Assembly: GCA_937888925.1 (NCBI GenBank)
Contig: CALARM010001032.1
Location: 1 to 6,599, forward strand
DNA length: 6,599 nucleotides
DNA from: an uncultured Synergistia bacterium
GTDB taxonomy: Bacteria > Eremiobacterota > SpSt-956 > JAKJGF01
Direction of reading: 5' to 3'
Numbering within the stretch: position 1 is the stretch's first letter; each line of letters opens with the position of its first letter. The notes under the pieces were generated by a model. It made no database searches. It worked only from the letters and a program-made list of their open reading frames with translations, and was not told the DNA's origin. The position numbers and the translations under genes were made by a program. Shown one piece after another: positions 1 to 5,127 of the stretch.

Positions 1-460
1 AAGGCTGTAATGCTTCAGTATTCACTTTATTCGCTACAGGAGCCATTATAAAAAAGGTCAGAAAAATAGCAAGCCCCATCAATACCTGTGTCGGAGGCAC
101 CTGTTGAGTCCCAAGAGCACTTCTTATAAAGGACAGTACTATGGCAACCCTTATAAAGGAAGTCATCATAATTAAAAGGTACGGAGCCAGAGTAAGAATA
201 CTGAGTGCTGCCAGTATCTGAAAAGGCAATGCGACTCCTGTATCCTTCGGAATCACTGCTTCTCCTCTTTTTTCTTCTCCACCTTTACCTCCGTTTATAT
301 TTACATCTATTTTAGGGAAATTAAAGAGTAAAGGATTTTTACCTGTCGAAGAGCTCTCTTCCTGGGCCTGTGCCACTTCCACATTTATCAGAAATAAAGA
401 AGAGATAAGAAAAATAAGGAAAATGATAGAAACTACTGAAAAATACAATCTGTTTTTCAT
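1..460 (-). CDS. fliP: FliP, flagellar type III export gate protein (C-terminal part missing)
   Basis: Partial gene: 153 codons are present and it runs off the left edge. FliP forms the core of the export-gate channel (FliPQR) in the inner membrane at the base of the flagellum. A signal peptide is visible (hydrophobic residues 8-27, then AQA at 30-32), as usual for FliP. Residues 33-75 form a hydrophilic Gly/Lys/Glu-rich stretch that appears longer than in typical FliP. The conserved core follows: LPFQILAALSILTLAPYLL (78-96), then TSFIRVAIVLSFIRSALGTQ (100-119) and PPTQVLMGLAIFLTFFIMAP (122-141), the classic FliP pattern. The ATG at 460 is preceded by an AGGAGGGGG ribosome binding site and lies 10 bases after the fliO stop, so the two are probably translated together. 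Confidence 0.96.
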   Translation of the reverse strand, partial: MKNRLYFSVVSIIFLIFLISSLFLINVEVAQAQEESSSTGKNPLLFNFPKIDVNINGGKGGEEKRGEAVIPKDTGVALPFQILAALSILTLAPYLLIMMTSFIRVAIVLSFIRSALGTQQVPPTQVLMGLAIFLTFFIMAPVANKVNTEALQP

Positions 461-470
461 AGTCCCCCTC

Positions 471-1205
471 CTATCTATTTTTAGTATCCCGTGTAAAAAC
501 AGATGCAAGGCCGTAAAGACCAAAAGTCTGGAAAATTCTTGACAATATACCGGCCTGTCCCCTGTTATTATTATTCATAATATTGCTGAATTCTTCTTTA
601 AAAGCAGATTTATTTTCTTCAGGAGAAGCATTTATTTCCGGTACGGTAAAAGCATCAGGTTCAAATTCCTTGAGAAGGGTTATTTCTTTTTCAGTAGCAC
701 CTACGAGCAAAACCCTGGTACCGACTTTTACAAGAGATAAAAACAATGTTTTTTGAGGTTGAAGCTGAACCTGTTCCATTACAAATAAATTCTTTTTCGG
801 CTGAGGAATTATACCTGCACCTTTTGCATAAAGAAGTTTTAATACTACATAAACAAGAAGACAGACAATACCAAGACTGGTTATCATATTAAGAATTCTT
901 GTCAGAAATCCTGCGGCATGGGATGTATCAACAGGTTCTTTTGTTCTCTCCTGATAAGCTTTATTGGGGTCTTCACTGTCATAATTAAGATTAAGTTCTT
1001 CCGATGATGGAGTTATTTCAGGAACAGGAGTAGATTTATCAGATTTGTCAGGTTTTTTTTCTGCCGCAGAGGGAGTACCGGAAGATGCAGGTGTCATAAC
1101 TGCCGCAGAGGGAGTACCGGAAGATGCAGGTGTCATCGCTGCCCCATAAGAAATATGTGAATAACACAGGAAAATCAAGAGTATTAATAAAAAAAATCTT
1201 TTCAC
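471..1205 (-). CDS. fliO: FliO, flagellar biosynthesis membrane protein
   Basis: FliO assists assembly of the FliP ring during export-gate formation and is found in flagellar but not virulence type III systems. The 244-residue product has an N-terminal hydrophobic signal (residues 3-20, possible cleavage after G21), a Pro/Ser/Thr/Lys-rich linker (22-98), one transmembrane helix (about 106-126) and the FliO cytoplasmic core. The core includes LFVMEQVQLQPQKTLFLSLV (140-159) and VGTRVLLVGATEKEITLLKE (161-180). A possible amphipathic helix lies at 219-237. The linker carries a perfect 13-residue tandem repeat (24-36 and 37-49). The start is GTG, with an AGAGGAGA ribosome binding site about nine bases upstream. 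It sits between the second fliN-like gene and fliP, the standard flagellar order. The call rests on membrane topology, the QVQLxPQKxLxLxxVxxxxxLVG motif and context. Confidence 0.92.
   Translation of the reverse strand: MKRFFLLILLIFLCYSHISYGAAMTPASSGTPSAAVMTPASSGTPSAAEKKPDKSDKSTPVPEITPSSEELNLNYDSEDPNKAYQERTKEPVDTSHAAGFLTRILNMITSLGIVCLLVYVVLKLLYAKGAGIIPQPKKNLFVMEQVQLQPQKTLFLSLVKVGTRVLLVGATEKEITLLKEFEPDAFTVPEINASPEENKSAFKEEFSNIMNNNNRGQAGILSRIFQTFGLYGLASVFTRDTKNR
1061..1136 (-). repeat. Tandem 39-bp repeat inside fliO
   Basis: Two copies, at 1061-1097 and 1100-1136, match over 37 of 37 bases with a 39-bp period. They encode two copies of MTPASSGTPSAA followed by V or E, in the linker just after the signal peptide. 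The identity at DNA level suggests a recent duplication. Being a multiple of three, it keeps the frame and changes only linker length. Confidence 0.95.
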
Positions 1206-1257
1206 GGGATAAATCTCCTCTTCACCTTAAGCGTAACGTATTACGAATTAACCCTTT

Positions 1258-1263
1258 ATTATA
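1258..1263 (-). promoter_or_regulatory. Possible promoter -10 element upstream of fliO
   Basis: On the minus strand the sequence TGTTATAATAAAG contains a perfect TATAAT, 52 bases before the fliO GTG. The same 13-base string occurs once in front of fliM, except for one base at its left edge context, which supports a shared promoter element. No convincing -35 box lies 17 bases upstream; a TTGAAT is present but too close (14 bases). This would be an internal promoter for fliO-fliP. Confidence 0.4.
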
Positions 1264-1318
1264 ACAGTCGTAACATAATTCAAAATCTTCCGTATTTTTT
1301 CAGAGGATCTAAAATCTT

Positions 1319-1639
1319 TTAATATTTCCTGCCAATAATACCATTTACCCTGACTCCATAACATTCATCTACTGATACTACTTCTCCCCTGGCTATAAGC
1401 TTCGAATTCACCCTTACATCTACGGAATCCATTGCAAGTTTATCCAGTTCAACGACAGAACCGACCTGAAGGTTTAATATTTCACTTACAGGTAAATTAG
1501 CTCTGCCGAGTTCTACAGCAATTTCAAGAGGTATTTCTCCGAGAACCCGGAGAAAACCCTGAGAAGAATTATCCTGAAATCTATTATCACTGTAATCAAA
1601 ACCCGGTGACTGTTCATCATAGTCTTCATAGTCATACAT
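1319..1639 (-). CDS. fliN: Second FliN-like C-ring protein (SpoA domain)
   Basis: A 106-residue protein with an acidic, Tyr/Asp/Asn-rich N-terminal tail (1-27) and a single SpoA (FliN/FliM C-terminal) domain at about 33-102. Its IPLEIAVELGRANLPVSEIL, VGSVVELDKL and VRVNSKLIARGEV segments are diagnostic of FliN. FliN forms the lower ring of the flagellar switch and docks FliH and export cargo. It is just over half identical by eye to the neighbouring FliN across the domain, so the pair are tandem paralogues. It lacks the VQFAPL-like segment seen before the domain in the other copy. The ATG at 1639 has an AGGGGG ribosome binding site eight bases upstream, and only 15 bases separate it from the preceding stop. 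The two copies may have split roles or may form a heteromer; that is inference. Confidence 0.92.
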   Translation of the reverse strand: MYDYEDYDEQSPGFDYSDNRFQDNSSQGFLRVLGEIPLEIAVELGRANLPVSEILNLQVGSVVELDKLAMDSVDVRVNSKLIARGEVVSVDECYGVRVNGIIGRKY

Positions 1640-1654
1640 AACATGTTCCCCCTG

Positions 1655-1996
1655 TTAACCTGTTGCTATTTCCGTTATTCTAACGCCAAAATAATCATCA
1701 ATTGCCACAACTTCTCCTTTGGCAATTAATTTATCATTAACGCGTAAATCAATGGGATCATCTGCTATCTTATCAAGTTCTATTACTGCTCCCACACCGA
1801 GTTTCAGAATATCCTTAACAGGCATTTTGGTTCTTCCCAGTTCTGCTACAACCTGCAGGGGAACATCAATTAAAATATCTATAGTATTCTGTCCTTCAGA
1901 CTGACCGCTTACATCTCCAAGAGGTGCAAATTGAACCTGTCTTACAGTTTCTTCATCTCCGTCGAAAAAATCATCATTTCTCCTCAAATTCCTCAT
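1655..1996 (-). CDS. fliN: FliN, flagellar motor switch protein
   Basis: A 113-residue FliN. The N-terminal tail (1-40) is charged and contains VRQVQFAPL (18-26), resembling the short conserved segment that precedes the SpoA domain in many FliN proteins. The domain (about 42-110) contains VPLQVVAELGRTKMPVKDIL, VGAVIELDKI and RVNDKLIAKGEVVAIDDYFG. I chose the ATG at 1996 because AGGAGG lies directly before it, although the spacing is short (3 bases). An upstream TTG at 2011 would add five residues encoded by the ribosome binding site itself. The gene overlaps the end of fliM by 23 bases in another frame, which points to coupled translation and balanced amounts of the two switch proteins. Confidence 0.95.
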   Translation of the reverse strand: MRNLRRNDDFFDGDEETVRQVQFAPLGDVSGQSEGQNTIDILIDVPLQVVAELGRTKMPVKDILKLGVGAVIELDKIADDPIDLRVNDKLIAKGEVVAIDDYFGVRITEIATG

Positions 1997-3047
1997 CTCC
2001 CTCCTGTACAACTTTACATATCTGTAAAGCTACTTTCTTTTCCCTCACTCCCGGACGTCCAAGAAATTTGGTTTTTCCCTGTATTTTAACCCTCAGGGCA
2101 TTTTCTATGGACGTATTCAGCCTGACCACATCACCGACACCTATATTTACCAGATCCTGAAACATTATTTCCGATCTCCCCAGTTCCACTACAATACCTA
2201 TCCTGGCAGATTCGAGTATGGCAGGATTGGAAGTAATAGATTTCTGTCCCTTAACGGTAGTGGTTTTTGTAAGAAGATCAGGTGCTTTAACTTTCGGTAT
2301 AACAGGCTTAAGAAATTGAAGTGGTAAACATATCTTCATATCTCCGGGCATCTCCCCTATTCTGACCCGAAAATTGGCTATCGCCATAGGCTCATTCGGT
2401 GAATAAAGTTGAACTGCCTGAGGATTACATTCCATTTTCTCATGTTGAACAGTAAATTCTTTTATTTCCTTGAAAGCTTCCGTAAACTGTCCCAGAACCT
2501 TCTGAATTAATTTGCAAAAAATAACCTCTTCCAGTTCCGTAAGTCTGTTATCTTCGGAAATCGGCTGTCCTTTACCACCGAGGAGTCTATCCAGTATGGA
2601 TAAACAGAGCGGAAATTCAAGAAAAATTACTCCTCTTGCATTAACCCCTTCTATAGTAAAAATATTCAAAGCAGAGGGATCTACCAGAGAATGAGTATAA
2701 ACATCGTAACTTACATAATCATTGTTTTCCCACTTGACCTGAACCCTTAAACGAAGAACTGATACGAATAAAGCAGTAAGTAATTCTGCGAAATGACTCA
2801 ATACCTTTTCAAGGAATCTCTCCTGATCAAGGGCGAGTTTTTCAACTTTTGTAAAATCATACCTGTCTACTTTTCTTGAAGGACCGGCATAACCTTTACC
2901 TGATGCCTGGGCTCTGGCCCTTTCAATCTGAGGTATATTTTTCAAAGGTTCTTCATAACGTTCTGCTACAGGTTCTTTGACACTGCTACTTTCTCTAACT
3001 CTACTTTTAAGACCTCTTTGCTGGCGACGATAGGGAACATCCCTCAA
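1974..3047 (-). CDS. fliM: FliM, flagellar motor switch protein lacking the usual CheY-binding N-terminus
   Basis: A 357-residue FliM, the C-ring protein that links FliG to FliN. Residues 1-60 are Arg/Glu-rich and probably disordered. Residues 62-105 (YDFTKVEKLALDQERFLEKV onward) match the start of the FliM middle domain, and LLGGKG (155-160) is the GGxG motif thought to contact FliG. A C-terminal SpoA domain spans about 281-347 (IGIVVELGRSEIMFQDLVNI). The start is TTG with an AGAGGGGG ribosome binding site seven bases upstream. An in-frame TAA eight codons further up rules out a longer protein, and no ATG lies in frame nearby. The LSQxEIDxLL peptide that binds phospho-CheY in most FliM proteins is not present, and I do not find it in other frames upstream. 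The gene heads the fliM-fliN-fliN cluster. Confidence 0.96.
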   Translation of the reverse strand: MRDVPYRRQQRGLKSRVRESSSVKEPVAERYEEPLKNIPQIERARAQASGKGYAGPSRKVDRYDFTKVEKLALDQERFLEKVLSHFAELLTALFVSVLRLRVQVKWENNDYVSYDVYTHSLVDPSALNIFTIEGVNARGVIFLEFPLCLSILDRLLGGKGQPISEDNRLTELEEVIFCKLIQKVLGQFTEAFKEIKEFTVQHEKMECNPQAVQLYSPNEPMAIANFRVRIGEMPGDMKICLPLQFLKPVIPKVKAPDLLTKTTTVKGQKSITSNPAILESARIGIVVELGRSEIMFQDLVNIGVGDVVRLNTSIENALRVKIQGKTKFLGRPGVREKKVALQICKVVQEGDEEFEEK

Positions 3048-3084
3048 AGATATACCCCCTCTTTAAAAAGATTATAATTACTTT

Positions 3085-3114
3085 ATTATAACACAGGTCT
3101 ATATTATTTGTCTA
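3085..3114 (-). promoter_or_regulatory. Putative sigma-70 type promoter for the fliM operon
   Basis: On the minus strand TAGACA (3114-3109) and TATAAT (3090-3085) are separated by 18 bases, matching the -35/-10 consensus at 5 of 6 and 6 of 6. The -10 is about 38 bases before the fliM TTG. A second TATAAT (3076-3071) lies closer but has no good -35. The preceding terminator hairpin makes a promoter here likely. I see no sigma-28 or sigma-54 pattern. Confidence 0.6.
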
Positions 3115-3129
3115 TGAATTTTTTAATGT

Positions 3130-3157
3130 GTGAAGAGTGAAGAGTGAAGAGTGAAGG
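3130..3157. repeat. Heptanucleotide tandem repeat, GTGAAGA type
   Basis: Four consecutive 7-bp units: GTGAAGA three times, then GTGAAGG. It lies in the gap between the fliM promoter and the 71-residue gene. The same unit reappears in the opposite orientation at 6387-6428. Confidence 0.9.
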
Positions 3158-3194
3158 GATAATAAGACATTCACCGTTCCAGGAATGAAGAATA

Positions 3195-3257
3195 AAAATC
3201 GTGAAATAAGTGGCCTGAAACGGGTTCATCCGGTCAGGTGTCATACTTCACGATTTT
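3195..3257 (-). terminator. Hairpin terminator after the 71-residue gene
   Basis: The arms AAAATCGTGAA (3195-3205) and TTCACGATTTT (3247-3257) are perfectly complementary. A second stem nests inside (CCTGA 3214-3218 with TCAGG 3234-3238) and a small CGG/CCG stem closes near the tip. On the minus strand a T run follows the hairpin, 11 bases after the stop of the upstream gene, as in an intrinsic terminator. The symmetrical A and T runs could also work on the plus strand. The stem is longer than a typical terminator, with mismatches in the middle. Confidence 0.7.
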
Positions 3258-3268
3258 CTTACAAACAA

Positions 3269-3484
3269 TCAGGCTGTTACCTCAAAAATTTCTCTTGTAA
3301 TTCCATCACAGGTGATCTTTACAGAAGAGCCATTTTTAGCAGCCTCTGCAAGTATTTTTAATTCCGCATCTCTATCCGGTTTTATCCAGTAAAAGGCGGC
3401 TCTTGTTCTAAAAATGACATTATAATTATCATTATCCTGCCTTTTACCAATTCCCCTTACCTTTTCTTCAAAAGTAATAGTCAT
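3269..3484 (-). CDS. Small hypothetical protein, 71 residues
   Basis: I do not recognise this protein. It has no signal peptide or membrane segment. The sequence suggests a compact fold: a beta-rich stretch around YNVIFRTRAAFYWI (21-34), a helix around DRDAELKILAEAAKNG (37-52), and two short strands, SSVKITCDG (53-61) and TREIFEV (63-69). Support for coding comes from this regular pattern, a mixed globular composition and a hairpin terminator right after the stop. Weak points are the ribosome binding site (only AAAGAA before the ATG) and no recognisable family. It lies 162 bases downstream of the glutaminase-like gene on the same strand, with a repeat array between. A link to it, for example as a partner or inhibitor, is possible but unsupported. 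Confidence 0.6.
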   Translation of the reverse strand: MTITFEEKVRGIGKRQDNDNYNVIFRTRAAFYWIKPDRDAELKILAEAAKNGSSVKITCDGITREIFEVTA

Positions 3485-3530
3485 ATGAATCGTTCTTTAG
3501 GAATGAGTTCAAAATAACTGTCGCAAATGA

Positions 3531-3614
3531 GGGTGTTGGGTTATGGGTGTTGGGGGTTGGGTTAAGAAGCTTAAAACTTAAAACCTAAAACCCAAAACCC
3601 AAAACCTAAAACCT
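3531..3614. repeat. Strand-switching heptad array (six G-rich plus six C-rich 7-bp units)
   Basis: The whole 84-base stretch can be cut into twelve 7-bp units. Units 1-6 (3531-3572) are G/T-rich, such as GGGTGTT, GGGTTAT and GGGGGTT, ending in GAAGCTT. Units 7-12 (3573-3614) are AAAACTT, AAAACCT, AAAACCC, AAAACCC, AAAACCT, AAAACCT. The two halves are roughly inverted relative to one another around the central AAGCTT. Five G runs of at least three (3531-3561), with loops of 2-4 bases, fit the standard G-quadruplex pattern on the plus strand. It fills the gap after the glutaminase-like gene. It resembles telomere-type repeats in composition only. Confidence 0.9.
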
Positions 3615-3646
3615 GAGACAATTAATTAATTTTCATTCCTAACCTT

Positions 3647-4648
3647 TCACGTTATAGATATTTTAGGAGGTATTTCCTCCGGGTGATGGGCATAATACTC
3701 ATCTTTAATCTCTTTGAGAGCTTTTGAATATTCCTTCATTGTATCTGTTGTGACATCAAGACTTTCTTCAAAGGTCTGATTTTCTCCGTCAGATTCAAGA
3801 GGGCCGAACTGAGGAGCTCTTGTAATATCAACCTTGATCTTCAAATCTTTAGAGCGCATCATGCCTATCCATTCTTCTGCCTTGAGAGGATGATCGGCCA
3901 TGGACGGGTCTATAATATAGCCTTCTATTTTTTCTGTTTTCGAATCTTTTGCAAAGGTAATAGGAGCAACATGGTACCACCATTCGGCATTCATAAATTT
4001 ATTTTTGGCTGTAAGCATACCTCCTCCATACAGATTCTCTATCATTACAAACATTTTGCCGCAATTAATATTATCTTTCATCATAGTTTCACACATATGA
4101 TGAGCTCTGGCATAACATCCGTCAACAATATATTCAAAAGGAACTTCCGGATCAGAAGCAAGTTTTTTAAATTCTTCCTTCAATTCCGCCAGTGAAGGTA
4201 TTCGGCCATTCAGTTTTGAAACATCCTGAACATTCTGCATTCTGGCGCCGGTGCCAAGTTTACCTATAAGGTCTTTCATATACCCTGTCTGATTGAAGTC
4301 AGTATCAGAAGGAGTTTCATGGAAACTCTTTTCTCCTGTTAAAAAAGAAGTCAACTCTCCGAGATCAAATTTTTGTTTATCATCATCTAACATGGTAATA
4401 AACTTCGGATTATCCGAAGATTTCCCTTTAATATTACCGGCAGCAGTTGTTACAGCTTCTTTCAACACTTCCGCACGGCGAACATGTATATCTGCAGAAG
4501 GTCTTTTAGGAATTTCTTCATGAGAACCTATAGAACATAGATCTTTCGGGGATATAGAAAGTGTTTCTTTTTCCAGTTTTATTTTACCGGCAGGAACTTT
4601 TATATCCGGAATACTCAGAGGCCTGATATTTCTAATAACATCTCCCAT
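3647..4648 (-). CDS. Protein-glutaminase-like cysteine deamidase, no signal peptide
   Basis: A 333-residue protein whose C-terminal half (about 149-282) resembles the protein-glutaminase domain, which converts protein-bound glutamine to glutamate. The signature is VPFEYIVDGCYARAH (169-183) followed by CGKMFV (196-201), very like the Chryseobacterium enzyme. The expected triad is Cys178 in DGCYARAH, His226 in WWYHVAP and Asp247 in YIIDPS, in the right order and with similar spacing. Residues 1-148 show no known domain and may act like the pro-region of the secreted enzymes. Unlike those, there is no signal peptide or membrane segment, so it is cytoplasmic or leaves by another route. I chose the ATG at 4648: AGGTGA lies five bases upstream, and the alternative GTG at 4657 is part of that ribosome binding site. 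The target is unknown. A toxin or effector role, or a regulatory modification of cell proteins, are alternatives. Confidence 0.85.
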   Translation of the reverse strand: MGDVIRNIRPLSIPDIKVPAGKIKLEKETLSISPKDLCSIGSHEEIPKRPSADIHVRRAEVLKEAVTTAAGNIKGKSSDNPKFITMLDDDKQKFDLGELTSFLTGEKSFHETPSDTDFNQTGYMKDLIGKLGTGARMQNVQDVSKLNGRIPSLAELKEEFKKLASDPEVPFEYIVDGCYARAHHMCETMMKDNINCGKMFVMIENLYGGGMLTAKNKFMNAEWWYHVAPITFAKDSKTEKIEGYIIDPSMADHPLKAEEWIGMMRSKDLKIKVDITRAPQFGPLESDGENQTFEESLDVTTDTMKEYSKALKEIKDEYYAHHPEEIPPKISIT

Positions 4649-4710
4649 TCTTATCACCTGTCTTTTCTAAAAAATATATCTGATTTATATTATATATTTT
4701 TATTTTTAAA

Positions 4711-4742
4711 TTAACATATGGTAAATGTTAAAAAAATGTTAA
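4711..4742. promoter_or_regulatory. TTAACAT/ATGTTAA dyad with an extra half-site, likely operator
   Basis: TTAACAT (4711-4717) and ATGTTAA (4725-4731) form an inverted pair with a 7-base spacer, and a third ATGTTAA follows at 4736-4742, 11 bases on, close to one DNA turn. It lies 63-94 bases upstream of the glutaminase-like start and overlaps its putative promoter. I do not recognise the regulator. The region is AT-rich, so chance symmetry is possible. Confidence 0.4.
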
Positions 4743-4753
4743 TTTTTTTTCAA
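4725..4753 (-). promoter_or_regulatory. Possible promoter of the glutaminase-like gene
   Basis: On the minus strand TTGAAA (4753-4748) and TAACAT (4730-4725) are 17 bases apart, a fair -35 with a weak -10. A perfect TATAAT lies closer to the gene (4694-4689) but lacks a good -35. Either could serve; the AT-rich leader between them and the start shows no riboswitch-like structure that I can see. Confidence 0.35.
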
Positions 4754-4821
4754 CTATGGAACAGTCTTTCAGGCTCTAAGAATCAGCAAGAAAATATCTA
4801 CATCATAGTCACAGTTTATAT

Positions 4822-4849
4822 CGTGACACGTAACGCATAACGCGTGACC
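4822..4849. repeat. Heptad repeat, CGTRACG type
   Basis: Four degenerate 7-bp units: CGTGACA, CGTAACG, CATAACG, CGTGACC, with CGATAAT following. The same family occurs at 6339-6373, and a single unit CGTAACG is at 1232-1238 in front of fliO. Confidence 0.75.
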
Positions 4850-4859
4850 CGATAATACT

Positions 4860-4875
4860 AATTGTTCTAACAATT
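4860..4875. promoter_or_regulatory. Perfect 16-bp dyad AATTGTT-CT-AACAATT
   Basis: Two 7-base arms are separated by two bases. The spacing and symmetry suit a dimeric DNA-binding protein, but it is about 210 bases upstream of the nearest start and could instead be a short hairpin or part of the neighbouring hairpin element. No regulator is assigned. Confidence 0.3.
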
Positions 4876-4894
4876 TGCCGGAGTTGTTTTTCTT

Positions 4895-5122
4895 GCAATT
4901 CTAATTACCGTAACAGGTAAATTGGTACCCATAAAAAGCTTCTGCCTGGCAGGCTCTGGAGAAGAAAAATTAGTTTTTTATATAGAATTAAAAATTAAAT
5001 AAGGGTTAATTTATTGTCTGTAAAACAAATTATATAAGGCAAATTATTTTTCTTCGTAAGAGCCTGTCAGGCAGAAGCTGATAAAATGGTTACGAACTTA
5101 TTTGGAGCGGTACTAAGAACCG
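4895..5122. repeat. Long imperfect inverted repeat, MITE-like or structured-RNA element
   Basis: The core arms are 4937-4957 and 5059-5079, complementary at 20 of 21 bases (AGCTTCTGCCTG against CAGGCAGAAGCT and onward). Complementarity continues inwards (AAGAAAAAT near 4962 with ATTTTTCTT near 5046, TTATATA near 4979 with TATATAA near 5031) to a small AAATTAA/TTAATTT tip at 4992-5012. It also continues outwards more weakly, to about 4895 and 5122. The whole roughly 228 bp can therefore fold into one long hairpin. It encodes no credible protein. It lies just past the deacetylase stop and could end its transcript. Its size, palindromic build and AT-rich centre fit a non-autonomous mobile element, but I see no transposase and no certain target-site duplication. 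Confidence 0.75.
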
Positions 5123-5127
5123 GTTAT

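Noticed and set aside
1997..2011. Longer FliN starting at TTG 2011
   Set aside because: The extra codons are the AGGAGG ribosome binding site of the ATG at 1996.
471..3047. Virulence type III secretion cluster (SctQ, SctR) instead of flagellar
   Set aside because: FliO has no counterpart in virulence systems, and the order fliM-fliN-fliO-fliP is flagellar.
3531..3614. CRISPR array
   Set aside because: The repeats are 7 bp, directly adjacent and without spacers, and no cas gene is present.
3647..4648. CheD-type chemoreceptor deamidase
   Set aside because: The active-site pattern (DGCYARAH, then WWYHVAP and IIDPS) is that of protein-glutaminase. CheD is shorter and has a different Cys-His arrangement.
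4649..4894. Riboswitch or other known leader RNA before the glutaminase-like gene
   Set aside because: The region is mostly A/T runs with short dyads and shows no conserved aptamer pattern that I recognise.
4895..5122. Complete insertion sequence
   Set aside because: There are inverted arms but no transposase frame between them, so at most it is a non-autonomous element.
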